A stretch of DNA of 64,000 nucleotides from Bagarius yarrelli (Eukaryota; Chordata; Actinopteri; Siluriformes; Sisoridae): NCBI GenBank assembly GCA_005784505.1, contig VCAZ01000238.1:278501-342500 (forward strand). The letters run 5' to 3'. Every line of letters starts with the position of its first letter. The stretch's first letter is position 1. Below, in pieces: positions 41,432-56,300 of this stretch. The notes beneath the pieces are model-generated. The model searched no databases, was not told where the DNA came from, and worked only from the letters and a program-made list of their open reading frames with translations. The position numbers and the translations under genes were made by a program.

Positions 41432-44400
41432 GTCTTTCAGTTTGTCCGAAAGCTCCTCGAGGATCAGTACAGCTTGTTTGTGATACTGTAGCTGCGCCTC
41501 CACCAGTGACGAAAGTTGGCTCACCTGCTCGATCTGCAGAGAGATAAACACACACCCACACCCACACCCCTCTTATAAATAACCCTCCATTACTTGATGA
41601 AACACACAAACACAATAAAGTCGCTTTTTCACTGAAAAAACCTCAAACAGATTCTGTAGAACTGATAAATAACTTCCTGTATAGCCACAGACAGACAGAT
41701 TTATTTCAACGAAACACAACTTTGCCGGTGCTTTGATTCTCCAGCAGGGGGCACTGTGAACTCTCATGGGTAGTTAATAAAACAAACACAAATAATCCTC
41801 ATGACAAAGTCCACAAAGATCAGAGTTTAACTCAGCAGGAAGCAGAGCAAACGGTAGCTTATGGATTGTGACCCATTAGTGTGGGTTTTCTAAGCAGACA
41901 GCTGGTTTCCATGGTAACCTTTATAGAAGGAGTCTCCAGTGTTAGCGCAGTGTTAAAGAGGGACATAACGCAGAGGAAAAACTTAATGTTGCCATAGTAA
42001 CAGGATGGCACAGTGTTTTATTTTTTTATATATCCTGTACTGCATGAATGTCTGATAAAAAACGTGAACGGGATTAAGAGTAGCCATGTGTCCATCCACC
42101 ATCGCATAAAAAAAAAAACAACGCTGGATGGAAATGCCAGGATGAGTATAAATTTTGTACAACTGTGTAAAATAGCATAGACTAGCATAAACTAGCATAA
42201 ACTACGATAAAAACATTTGCCGATTAAATTCCAGGAAGCGCAGCAAAAAAAATTGGGCATTTGCGTCAAAAGATCATGTATGTTAGGGCGGACAATGAGG
42301 TCTGAACATTGTTCATTGTAATATATATTATTAAGAAGTGACTTTTCTTGATGGAAATCTTCAACGGAACATGCAAATGTTTTATGCGATATTCCAGTTT
42401 CATTCGAATCTTTGGATGGAAACGTAGCTGTGCTGATAAACCGCCGATAACTGTAATCAGGATGTTCTCTTACGTCAGTCTCCAGCAGGTTGTACATGCC
42501 GATTTCTGCCACCTCTTTAGACTCGTGGAACTTCTCCAGCGCCTGTTTCACTTCCTCGTCCGGGATTTTGCCCAGGCGTTTTTTCTTGTAGTCGTAATCC
42601 AGCCGACGTCCTTCCAACTTCTTCAAATGATGCTGCGGGACAAAAACACACAAATCAGGACAGATCCACAGTCCATAAACGTTTAAATGCCTGTCCCTGT
42701 TCCTCTGCTAAACCAGTACGTTGTGGCCTGGATTTGCATACTGAAACCTGATTGGCTCAAACATTTTATATGGTCAGTTTTAATATCTTTGCTGTGAAGC
42801 TAGCTTTCACTCGGCTCACCTGTATATCTCTCAGGTCTTTGTCACACAGGCTCTGCAGAGGGTCGATGAAATTCTGCTTGACGTCGATGTCCAGTGAGTC
42901 CTTGACCTCGGCCAGTCTCTTCATGGTTTCCCCGGCGTCCATCAGCGCGCCTCCTGCGAAGGACAAACAGCTGCGAGTTCATATTTTAACTATAACAGCG
43001 TTTTTGCAGTGTTATATTTTTTTTATACCACTGGTGCGTGGAACCCCTAGAGGGAGGATGTGGTAATTAAGGTGGTGTGGGGGCCCGGAGTTATAATGAA
43101 GGGGGTGCAGGAAGGATAGTGTGAAATTAGCTGCTTTTCATAGGAATGCAATGAAATTTCGAAAGAGAAAAATTAGCCGAAATACAAGCTGAAAGTATAC
43201 GCCGTGCCGTCCGTCAGTGTTCAGGGTGGTTCGGTTCTCAGTCTAGCCGTCGTCACTGCGCGGTGTGACCCTCCCCCCAAAATGTTTTTTGTTTTGTTGT
43301 TGTTATTTTGGAAAAGAGGAGTCCGGCAGGAAAGGTTTGCATTATAGCGGCTAAAAACTATTTTTGTTAACAATAATTAATGATTATTTTATTAATAAGC
43401 GCTTTTTATTAGAGTGACTGACCTGCACCGTTACAGACAGCTTACTAACACCGCCTGTGTCTCTGATTTCTAGCATTAGCCTGCAACTGTATCTAGAGCA
43501 GCTTTCACTCATACCATTTTTTTTATTATTCAACTGAGCAGTCGAGGGTTAAGGGCCTTGATCAGGGGCCCACCAGTGGCAGCTTGGTGGTGCTGGGAAT
43601 TAAATCCACGACCTTCTGATAAGCGGTTCTTAACCATTAACCATTTTAACTTCACATTTTTACCGTTGGGTTTGGCATGTTTACATTTACAGCATTTGGC
43701 AGACGTTCTTATCCAGAGCATTTATCTCATTTATACAACTGAGCAATTGGTGGTTAAGGGCCTTGCTCAGGGGCCCACCAGTGGTGGCTTAATGGATCTG
43801 GGAATCGGGGACGTCGAACCCACAATCTTCGGATTGGTCCAACACCTAAAGTCCTGATATAGAGGACGTATCAGATATTAAACTGATAAGAACAGAACTA
43901 CACTTGATCTTGGCCAAAAGGCTGAGAAGGCCACTGAGCTATCATCTAAAGAAAGTACTGTATCTAATCAACCCAGGAAGGACATTAATGAGTGTGTAAA
44001 GCACCGTTTATACAAGTTTTAAAAGAAAAAGAGAACAGAAATCTCAGCCTCTCCATGGAAACAAAGTGGGCGAAGACATCATAGCCTATTAAACTGCCCA
44101 CTTGGGGCTATATTTAAACTATTTATCTTCTGGAAATCGTATTATTTTTGCGGTGGAAGGCGAGTCACCCTCCGACGCAGAGCAGCCGCTTTCACAGAGC
44201 CGCGACTCTTCCTTCAGCTGTCCACACAATAAAACTTTCTGAGATTTACTCTTCTGGCTAGGAGTTTATTTAAAAGAGAGAAACAGAAGCGTCCCCACCG
44301 TCAGGAGAGCAAAACTAAAACAATTCCAAAAAAAAAAAAAAAAGAGTAGGAGGAGCGACGGAACACAAAGATCTCCTGAGCTCGTTACAGTTCCAACTCT

Positions 44401-45376
44401 GAGTCGAGATTCCAAACTGTCCAGTTACCGCTGTACCACCAGGGCTGCTGTCGGGCTGGTTATGTGTAACATGTGACCCGAAATTGCTTTTAGTGCTTCT
44501 TTTTTTAAAATCTCTGTATAAAGTGTTTTTTTTTGCTTGCCCGATTGGCGAATCTGTTAATCAATGCGGTCGCCATTGTGGTCACCAACTACTACATATA
44601 TATATATATATAAAGTAAAGTGTTTGTTAATAATTGCGTGGTGAAGTGTTTTCCGGTGATCCTCACACCCTCGCCGTGTTTTAACCACATGTGACACTCA
44701 AACAGGCAGCAGGTCCGCCAGCAATGCGATCGCCCAAATAAAACATAATAATAATAGTTAAAAAAATGCAAATAATAATTTACAGCAATAAACTAACCTT
44801 TAAAGAATTAATTAAACTTCGTTAATTAAACAATTAAATATAAAGCGAGAGGGTTCGAAACAGGACAGGATTTTATTTACATTTACTTATTTATTACATT
44901 TGGATTATTTGTTACCATTTTGTTGTTTATTTTGTCCGTTTGGTAATAGTTGTCCATTGTGTGTAATTTCTGTGTGTGTGTGTGTGTGTGTGGTGTGTGT
45001 TGTGTACACTCACCGAAGTTGGTGTCCTCTCCGAGGTCACGGCCGTATTTGGCCATACACTCTCCCAGCAGCCCCTCTGCCTGCGGGTATCCGGGGCTCT
45101 TCACCTGTCCGCGAATCTTGGACATGGTGTTCAGCATAGAAAGCTTGGCACGGGATGCTGACACACACACACACACACACACACAGATTACCCCTAATAA
45201 ATAGTGTTCCAGACCTAACCCCTAGCCCTTATCCTTACACACTCTTGAGAAAGGGTTCTTACCCGGGTTGGGCTGCAGGTACTCGGAGGTTTTGGAGATG
45301 ACCTCCACCACTGCTTTGCTGGTCACGTCTACTTTCTCTGCACAAACAGAGAAACTACACCAATCAGTACTTGTAG

Positions 45377-45418
<42 letters not shown>

Positions 45419-48400
45419 GCACTCCCACTCTCCATCTGTTTAAGACTTTAATCTGCTGTTCTGTTCCTTTGTTGTATTTGAAATGTCTGATGTTTATACG
45501 CTCTGATTCCACACGCTGGTATTTTACTAGCCGAAGTATTTAAAAAAATGCCTGTTGCAGTTTCGCAAACACACACACACACACACACACTATATATATA
45601 AAACCTAACGACTACATCACAAACATACCACACATATATATGTGTGTGTGTGTTTGTGATATTTGTGTGTCTTTACGTTGCATTAAAGTTGTGGGATTTA
45701 GTGTAAATTGCACCCTGCGGCTTGTGAGTTTTGTCGGTAAATGAGAGACATTAGAATATTAGCACTTTATTGCACTTTTAGAATAAGAAAAGAGGAGGAA
45801 TGTTTGATGATGTAGTCGTTTTCGGCTTTACAACAATGCTGACAGACGCAGTGGTGCAGAATTAGAGCTGTGTATTGGAAAGGGCCTCACGATACGATAC
45901 ACATCACAATAAATGTCTCACGATACAAGATACAACAAACACAAAGTCGGAGGCCATGTTTCCGTCTGAGACACTGACCGTCAACGACAACTACAGGAGC
46001 GGTGAAGAAGTCGAGATAACCGTGAGTCAGTTTAACACATCATTTTACTATGTATCGATACTAAAGGTTTGAATATTTATCATGATAAAAATATTGCGAT
46101 ATTAAGCTAATCGATCATTTTTACACGGCTCTACACAGAATGCACAGGGATTGGTTCAATTTTTGTTTAGAGGTCACAAAATCCTGGAGGGACTGAACCA
46201 CTAATCAATCAAATATGATCAATTATCCTTAATCGATTAATCATGCCTGTCCCTACCTGTGATTGCTCATAACGAACGACAGCACGTGAGCTGGCGAGTT
46301 TTGCGAAAGCCTTGACGATAATTTCACTTTATTATTTGTTTGTTCTGCTCCACCCGAAGCCTCTGATCTGATTAATGGATCATGTGACGCTTTTCTAACA
46401 CACTTTAACCTCTGAACTTTAGAAACTCTTCCAACCAACAGCACTGTAAAACATTATGTGTGTGTGTGTGTGTGGCAGTTGTTTTGAGTGGCTGTAACAG
46501 GTGTCACACACACACACACACACACACACACTATGTTAAGTACAGCTGACATTTCCCTCACTGGTGTGTGTTACAGCTGCATTACATATTAATACCCACA
46601 TGCTCTCAGAGTCACGGTGTTTAACCCAGTCGCTCGGGGGGTTAATAATGCTCTGTAGCTCTGTGCAAAAGTTTGCGCACCCCTTCAGGGCCAACACCAA
46701 CCAGACGTTTAGACATCAGGTGTAAAACGTTTCAGTGAATCCCAGACTTTAACCTGCAGAGACTAAAACATTACTCAGGACTGTTTTTTATTCATTTATA
46801 AGGTTTTAATGGTTTTTTTGAAGTTTTTTATTATTACGTCACAAGGAAAGAGTAATCCATCCATTTCCATCGACATGAGCGTGTGTCGCTGTGACTGACA
46901 GGTGATGGAGCGCGTGGCTCCGTCTGATATCACACACTACAGTCCGTCCTCCCCGACCGTTAATGTAAAAGACATCAATGTGACCAAAACGAGTGCGGAT
47001 ATCAGTGTAGAGGAACTCCAGCTCCAACCTGAGGAAACATCTGACGGTAAGTTTCATGATAACGACTATTAGATGGAGATTCTGGAACTACAGACACTTT
47101 AATCTTACCGTTAAATCTTTATTGGTGGATTTTTATGTAGTTGTGATTGTTAGAATCTTTTCTGGATTCAGGATTTTTCCTTTATTTTATCAGATCCAAA
47201 GTAACAAATAACTCACAACTGGAGGAACCTCATCATTCCAGACTTATCGTTGTTTGTTCCTCAAATAATAAAGGCTACAGCAGGGGGCAGATCTTTCTCT
47301 TATGAAGCCCCACAGTTATGGAAGAACCTTCTGATTAGTGTTCAGGGCTGAAAACACATTTATTAAGCCGAGCTTTCAATCTGTAGTCCTTCCTTAGGTA
47401 AAGGAGCAGAACTGGAGGGACGATGGATATAGAGTGTTTGCTGAACTGGGATATTTGTATGCTGTCGTTTCTCCACTTTTACACCTTCACTCAGGTTTGT
47501 TAATGGTGGTGTGGTGGGCCAGATCTTATCCCAGTGATCGCTCATGTCTGTGTTATTATCTGGGTCTTCCTTTCAGTTATTCTGCCATAGCAAGTCTCCA
47601 ACGACACAATATGTCCTCAACATTTACACAACAATACACTTAATAATCCATATCTCTCTCTCTCTCTCTCTTTCTCTCTCGCTCTCTCTCTCGGGGGCGG
47701 GTTAACTTGCCCCTGAAGTACCAGTGACCAGTTTCCTGCCCCTGGGACTCACTCTGCTCCACTGACAGAGGCTAAAGTTTACATTACATTTGATCACCAT
47801 TACCATAAACTGTAATAAATGGACATTCAGTGTCCCCCAGATGAGGATGGGTCCCCTCTCGAGTCTGGTTCCTTTTAAGGTTTCTCTTCATTACAGTTTT
47901 TCACCACCGGCTTGATCACAATCTTACATTTCTTCACTGTTATTGCATTCTGTGTAAAACGACTTTAAGACAATATCGATTGTTAAAAGCACCAAACTAA
48001 TACAGAGTAATTTTATAAGTATTTGTACTTGGGTAAATTTTTCTCTTCTCTCTCTCCACCTCTGGCAACGCCACGCCTTTTTAATGTTCTCACAGCTGCT
48101 GTAGAAAAACAGCGTGACCACTAGAAGGATTCCACATTCTTCACTCCTGGAATTAAAACCACTTCTGCTGCTGTGAAGAGGAGAATGAAGCTGACTCAGA
48201 AGAACTTCAGAAAAAAGCCCCTCCCCCACATGGTGCTGCTGAAGTGTTCAGGAAATCAGCACTCAGCTGTGGAAAGTGTGTTTACGCTGGAGATTAAATT
48301 AAACCTGGAATCCTGCAAAGCATCTAAATCCTCAGATCCGACAAGAGTTTAGATGTGAACAAAACACACTGATCCAGTTACCAGGAAGCTCCTAGTGTAA

Positions 48401-49393
48401 CATCTGAGCCGTGATCTTGTGCATCAACAGAGAAAAACCCGACACAAACACACACGCAGAGCTAACAGGGTGCCAATACTTTTGGGTGAGGTTTACACAA
48501 CATCCTCCTGCACAGCTGTACACAATCAGAGCACTGATCATGTGACCTATAACTCCTCCCTGAACTTCCTGCTGTCCTGTATCCCGCTCTCTCATTGGCT
48601 GTAAATCATGGACCAGAACTCATTTCACACTGCAGGATTTTGAATCAGTTCCAGATGTTAAGCATGCCAGATATTTTACGGGCCCCGGTGACACCTCAGC
48701 GATTCCCTCAGTTCCCTCAGCGCGTTACTGATCATTCACACTCGTATGAACCAGCAGCAATTTACCGCTGATTTCAGGCATTTGATGGCGAGCAAGTAAA
48801 AATCAAGGCTGAAATTATGCACTGTGAACTTTATAATAACGCTAATCTTTCAGTATAGATCAGCGGCAGCACCTCTATTTTCTATTTTCTTATGCAGTTG
48901 TGTAAAATATGTTAATCTGTTGTAGATCGGTTGAAATATTGTCCCTCAAAATAAATTCTTTTTCTAATGAAATGAGTTTAAAGTCCGTGGAAGATGTTGT
49001 TAAAACCTGGAAAGATCATGAAGAACATTCATCTCTGAGGAACAAAAATAAATCTCTATTAATTAAGGTTATAAAATGTTTAGTGGAGACGTTACGCAGA
49101 GCTCCGACTATCCCATCATCGGGACAACGTCTTAGCAAGAAAAAAGTGAACATATATACACTTTTATATATATAATAATAAAACATTAGCTAAAAAGCAT
49201 CTAAAATAATTTTCTTAAAGTATAAAATATTAAATATTAAAGCGCAGGGTATTATAAAGATTTAAAGAACTTTATAATTATATTAACTAATATGAATCTA
49301 TATGAAATGATAATATCGCTTAAATTAACGAAGTCTGTTGTTAGCAAATGTATATAACGTGACGGTCACTGTTTTTTTTTTTATATATATATA

Positions 49394-49441
<48 letters not shown>

Positions 49442-50866
49442 CTATATATATTATAGAAGATTGTATTGTATTGCCCCCACCCCCCCACACACACACATGC
49501 TAGCTTGTTTTAGGTGATACAGAGCTGCACCATAGCTGCCCTAACTAACTCGTTATGGAATGAACACGTGTCTTTGCCGCACTGTATAATCGTTTGCTCT
49601 TTACTAAACACAACACCAAACGTTCTTACCTTCTCCAGTTCTTTAAATTCTTCATCCAGCTTGGTTCCTTCGGCTCCACCGACCTTCTCGCTCACCATCT
49701 GCAGACAGACAAGTTCAGTTCATTAACCTTAGACCTTCACACACTGTATAACAAACAACCATGTGCATATCCATATCCATATGCAATCATACAAACCAAA
49801 GCTTGGAATGATGATGATGATGATGATGTGTACGGTTTAACTAGAACAGAAGAACTGTGGTGAGAATTTTAGGTATTAAGCAAATAATTAATAAGGCCAT
49901 TTCCTGATTTATGGATCAATTTTTTTTATTTTTAACACATGTGCGGGGCCTTGTACACCCACAGATCCCTGGGAAAGGTTACAGGTTTCCCCTGCCGTTA
50001 TCGGAGGGGGAGGGGCTGCCGAAATATCATGTTTTTCATCAACCAATCTAAATAGGCTGATGTTCTTCTCAATCACACCACAGCACACGTCAGTTCTGGT
50101 TTTATATAGTCGCGAGTTTTGAGTTTCAGTCTCTTCGCCCTGGCGAACACACAAAGTACAGTTCAACGAATGAACACCATGATTCCTTTAGGTGTTTGTG
50201 TCGGTATGCGTCACCCCTTAATGCTGGAAACCTTCTGAGAAACAATGAATTACTTATAAATGATTTATTTTACTTATCCTTTAAGGCTGTTTTTTGTAAC
50301 TTACAGTATCAATGCATCGACCTGAAGATTCAGGTATCGAACCGGAGGCCCCCTAGGGATACCATTCTGTTGTGATCCCAACACTTTAACCAATCCCAGT
50401 GCAGGCTGAGTTACTGTGCAAATATATCTGATCATGTGACTTTTTCTTTGCAGGTTTGAGCAGCCCCGGGCAAAAAAGTGACCATTACATCACAACAAGC
50501 ACTTCCTGGTCTCTTATTTTGACATGTGCGGTGGTGGTTATGTCTCCCGTTTACCAACACAAAATACAGAGAAAGATCAGACAAAGCAAAAACGGCGGGA
50601 AACGACGCGCAAAGTGTGTGCTGCAATTTTTAATTCATCCCGCAAGTTTGTTGCAACAAAACACTTAAAAACAAAAGCACAAGTTTTCAGAGACGCGGTG
50701 GAAAAAATCACGACTTTTAACTCCAACCACGAGAATCCCGATGGTCCTGCTTTAGGTCTTGTATGGAGTTTTGTAAAATTCAGCCAAATGGAACAAAACA
50801 CAGTAACTGTAAGAGCTTCTCATTTTTTCCCCCAGTTTACACTCTCTCGGTCTTGCTCTCTTTTTG

Positions 50867-50898
<32 letters not shown>

Positions 50899-51218
50899 CA
50901 AAATGCCCCACATTCTTCATCTGCTTTTTTACTCTGAAGTTGGAATAAAACACTTTATTTTGTGATCCGGCTCTCAGAAAGTCTCCCTTAGGCAGCGTTT
51001 TATTTACGCGGGACGGCACTGAGATGACGTTTCCGAGACGACGTCAGTTCAACGTTAATGTCAAACATGTGCTCGGTGCGCAGGAAGAGTCTAATGCGAA
51101 CAACACACTTTTTTTTATAAAGATCAGGCCTTGTTTAACTACGGATTCCTCGCAACTCATAAATCCGTCGCTGTGGAGAAGGAAAATCTAATAAAACGCT
51201 TTTCTCTTTAAATTACCG

Positions 51219-51257
<39 letters not shown>

Positions 51258-53336
51258 CAGCTCTAGAACTTAAAATAAAAACTATAAAATAAAAAAAGCC
51301 AAATTTTATATTAAGTTAACATCCAATTTCTTTCCTGTCGGTCCCCACACATCGTCCATCTCCTCACTGTTACACAACGACCTTCTCCACAACTTCTGGT
51401 ACAGTTTACACTCAAAAGTGTTTGTCAGCGTGGGCAGCCATTTAATATTTTCTCTCCCATCAAGGGGAAGGTGTACAAGACAGTTGGTGAGAAAGCTATT
51501 ATGTGTGGTTTAAAGACAGTTGGTAAGACAGCAGCTATGATGTATGGTTTAGAGACAGAGAGACAGTGGTGGGAGAGACAGCTATGATGTATATGGTGGT
51601 TTAGAGACAGTGGTGAGACAGCTATGATTGTGGTTTTTAGAGACAGTCATAAGACCAGCTATGATGTATGGTTTAGAGACAGTGGTGGGAGCAGCTATGA
51701 TGTATGGTTTAGAGACAGTGGTGAGAGCAGCTATGATGTGTGGTTTTAGAGACAGTGGTGAGACAGCTATGATGTATGGTTTAGAGACAGCTATGATGTG
51801 TGGTTTAGAGACAGTGGTGAGACAGCTATGATGTATGGTTTAGAGACAGTGGTGAGAGCAGCTATGATGGTTTAGAGACAGTGGTGAGACAGCTTGTATG
51901 TAGAGACAGTGGTGAGACAGCTGGTTCAACAGCTATGATGTATGGTTTAGAGACAGTGGTGAGACAGCTATGATGTATGGTTTAGAGACAGTGGTGAGAC
52001 CAGCTATGATGTATGGTTTAGAGACAGTGGTGAGAGCAGCTATGATGTATGGTTTAGAGACAGTGGTGAGACCAGCTATGATGTATAGAAGGTGGCACTG
52101 AGGAAGAGACAGGTAGCAGAGCTGAAGATGTTGAGGTTTTCTTTGGAAGTGATGAGGTCGGACAGGATTAGGGACGAATTCATCAGGGGGACGGCTCATG
52201 TTAGATGTTTTGGGGAGAAAGTCAGGGAAGACAGATTAAGGTTGTTTGGACATGTCCAGAGGAGGGATAGTGAATATATTGGTAGGAGGATGTTGGAAAT
52301 GAAGCTACCAGGCAGAAGGTGAAGAGGAAGACCAAAGAGGGGGTATATGGATGTGATAAATGAGGACATGAAGTTAGTTGGGTGTAGGTAAAGAGGATGT
52401 AAAGAATAGGGTTGGGTGGAGAGCAGATAATTTGCTGTGATGACCTCTGAAAAAGGAACGGCGGAACTAGCGTCAAAACATTTTGTATCCCATAATCACC
52501 ATCTGCTCCTCTTGATTTATTTATGCAGCATCATCTAAAACGTGGCAAACCACCAAACAAAAACCTCTTGACAGGAATGTTTCTCAGAACTGAGTGGTTT
52601 CCATGGAAACAATCACGAAGCCATAACGAATACTGTTCTCTGCAGCTCCCGGGAACTCACGGAAATATGGAGACCATTCACATTTACACGGCATACGTCT
52701 GTATCCACTTATATTTATCTCATTTTATTAATCCAGCATAGCAGTTAAGGGTTAAGGGCCTTGCTCAGGGGCCCAGCAGTGAAAACTTGTTGGTGCTGGA
52801 AATTGAACCCACGATCTTCCGGTTTAGAACCCAGAATAAACCCACGCAAGCACAGGATAAAACATGCTAACTCCACACAGAAAGACCCCTGCCCGGGAAT
52901 TAAACCCGGGACTTCTTGCTGTGAGGCAACAGTGACAATTCATATCACAATACAAAGTTTAACCCTAAGAATGAATTAATTCTGTATACGAAGGTTCCAC
53001 TCGACACACCTGTAACACGGATATAGGTGTGGCTATAAATTAGGGGAAAACCGCTAACTTTGTTGTAAAATGACCGTCTCACCAGCACAGGTCAAAGCTC
53101 ACAGCAAATGAAGTCTCAATTGACCTGTTTGTTGTTGTTGTGTGTGTGTGTGTGTTTCTACCACACACAAACACACATACACAAACACTGCTGGTGCTCT
53201 GGGATTTGCTTGTCAGCTGGTGAATGAGGAACAGAATTAATAATGAAAAGGCTGTTTAATGGTGGAAGAGGCAGGGCAAGGATTCTGACTGTGGAAACAC
53301 TGCAACTTCAAACCGCACACACACACACACACACGT

Positions 53337-53381
<45 letters not shown>

Positions 53382-56300
53382 TGGTGTACAGGGACGACCT
53401 CATTCCGATGAGAGGCCAAGTTGGGCCAACACACTTCCTTTAGGATGTCGGTTTCACGTCCATTAACGTTAAGAAATCGTTGGTGTGTTTAGATAGTCGG
53501 CTGTATGACTCTCTAAAACTTAAAAATCCTGGACTGGTAGCCAGATCCTGGTTCTGAACCGACCCCAAAACCTTGCTGGTCTTAAATGAGGGAACCACTG
53601 ACGTCAGCGGGTGAAGCTTCCACCACAGACAGCAGTTTGAAAAGCATCAGAGTTCAGGTAAATTGCCTGATTGGCTGGGTTTCCGCCCAGCGTTGCCAGA
53701 TTGGCCGGGTTTCCGTCAAGCGTTGTCGGATTGGCCGGGTTTCTGCCCAGCGTTGCCTGATTGGCTGGGTTCCTACCCAGCGTTGCCAGATTGGCCAGGT
53801 TTCCACCAAGTGTTGCCAGATTGGCCAGGTTTCCGCAAAGTGCTTCCAGATTAGGCGAGTTCCCGCCCAACGTTGCCAGATTAGGCGGGTTCTTGCCCAA
53901 TTTGTAATAACCTACTACCCCCGTGCGAAAGCATACATACACTAAGTTCTTATGAGGTCGCAGGAGTGACGACCTGTCATATGTAGAGGTGGTGGAAAGT
54001 GTTTAAGATTAAGTACTTTTTTGAGTTTAAGTACTTCTTTGCTTTTTTGCTGCCGAGTCGTTCCTTTGAGCCATCGAGTGAAATACATTACGTTACAGAT
54101 CCCATCCAGCGTACGGGCCGGATCCGGTCTCCGGGTTTACGGTGCATCTGAACCTCCACAATTCCACATAAATCTGAGGCAGCGTGACACACGTGAGGCA
54201 GAGAGTTCACACAGACTTAAATCACTGCCTCGTCCAGCAGGTCCTTCTCTGTCTCTTTATTTCTCACTCTCTCTCTTTGTCTCACTCATCTCTCTCCACT
54301 TTTCTCTATTACTTCTCTCTATATATTCTGAACTACATAATTACTCAACTACATTTGTGAGAATGCAAAAGCTCAGGCTCATGCAGGCAGTACGTGAGTT
54401 AGCCACGCCCACTTATGTTCTATTACACATCTATTACAGGTGACTTTTACTTTTATTTAGTGGTGATGATGTTTACAGTCATGCAGCTCAGCACTAACGG
54501 AACCGCGTGAACTCTGAGTGAGGGACACGACTGGAGCCGACGGTTTGTCTCTTCTCTGAGGGTATTGATTATAGTGAAAGTCTGGCACATGCTGCCTGCA
54601 GCACCACTGCAGTCCAATCACTCTGAGATCCAACTCAAAGCCCCCCCCCACACTCCAATCCCACTGCTCCTATTTGGCCTGAAGCCAATCAACAAAGCTA
54701 AACTCCATTTTGTCCTGCTTTAACTCTTCTCTCTCTCTCACTCACTCTTTCTCTCTTTAGGACACTCTTTCTCCCTTACCCCATTATCCCCCCCTCTTTC
54801 ACACTCTCACTCCCCCTCCCCCCTTTCTCAGTCCTCTCTCTCTCTCACACTCCTCCCCCTCTCCCCTCTCTCTACTGTCTCACTCCACTGTCTTTCTGTC
54901 TCTTTCTTCTCTCATTTCACTCTTTTTTCTCACCTTCTCACTCCACTGTCTGTCTCTTTCTCCTGTCTCACCCTTTCTCTTATAATCCCGCTCAATGCTC
55001 CTTCCTCCTACGAACGCTCATGCTCTTACTTTTTCTTATTCCTTTTTCTATTTCTCCTCCACTTTCTTTCATTCTCTCTCTCTCTCTTTCGCTTTTTTTA
55101 CTCACTCACCTTCTTTCTCTCCGTGGCTCTCTCTCACTCTTTCATTTCTCTCTCTTTCTCTCACCCTCACTTTCCTCTCTCCTTCTCTCACTCCCACACT
55201 TTCTCTCTCTCCCTCTTTCTCATTTTCATGCTCTTTTTCACTCTCTCTCCCTCTGCCTTTTCTGACAGGAAGTTGGGAAGCGGTCAGTCGGCTCTGTTTC
55301 CCGCTATGATCAGTGTAAAGGAAGTGAGGGGTTTGATGTTATGCACACACACTCACACACACTCACATACACACACACACACACTCACAAAAATGCTTTT
55401 GACCCCATTTTACTGGATTTGACTGGATCTGATTTGGCGTCACATGCTGTGTCTTTAGAATGAATATAATTGTCACTCGTACAGTCTGTCATAAACACAC
55501 AAACGACAACGAACGATTCATAACACAAACCTTACACATTAGAACAGAAAAACACATCTCTTAACAGGAGAGGTGTGTGTGGGGGGGGGATGAGGGTTCA
55601 AGCACTGCCAAGCTGCCACTGTCGGGCCCCTGAGCAAGGCCCTTAATACTGCCACTCAGGTGTACAAACGAAACACATGCCTGTAGCTTAGAATAATCAG
55701 TCCCTGCATGATAGAACCGTCACAACTATTGACTCAGATTCAGCCAATCCCTGTGCAGTCTGCATGACCGCGCAATTTTAACCAATCGCTGCGACTTTTT
55801 TGCAAATTTGCCCCATCGTTGTAAACCTCGGCCACAACGTAACAACTACCCCACCGGACACACTTCCTTTTAGCTGATTTAGAAGCTGCAGACATGCGTA
55901 ACGCTAACGCTCTCATTTCCTGCGTGTTGGACTGTCACGATTATCGGATTTGAGGTGACGATAGCGGTTAATAGTTTGTGAAAAATAATTCATTGTTCAA
56001 AAAAAAGCAACTTAAAGTATTTTATAATCGCTGCATTTTGTGCCTCATTAACGCTCGACTGTAAATATTTTTTTTAGATAAATAGAATTTAAGGAAATCC
56101 ATATTCTGTGTCCTGTCAGTGGCAAAATACTTTAAGTTACTGAGCAAAAATTGTTGCCAACTTAAAGCCTTAAAACAATTAATCATTAATGCCCCAAAAC
56201 GGGCAATAAATCATTCATTCATCTTCTGTACCCGTTTATTTTCCCTAATTCGGGGTCACAGGGATCTGCTGGAGTCTATCCCAGCCGTCTCTGAAAGGGT

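Noticed and set aside
43858..43929. A functional U2 snRNA gene
   Set aside because: Only the first ~72 nt are present. The Sm site and 3' stem-loops are missing and SINE sequence follows.
50524..50937. 137-aa plus-strand ORF in sh3gl1 intron 1
   Set aside because: Ends in CT-repeat-encoded serines and leucines, no family resemblance, and no splice or promoter evidence. Probably an interspersed repeat.
53660..53905. CRISPR-like array
   Set aside because: Repeats are contiguous with no unique spacers, and the context is a vertebrate intron.
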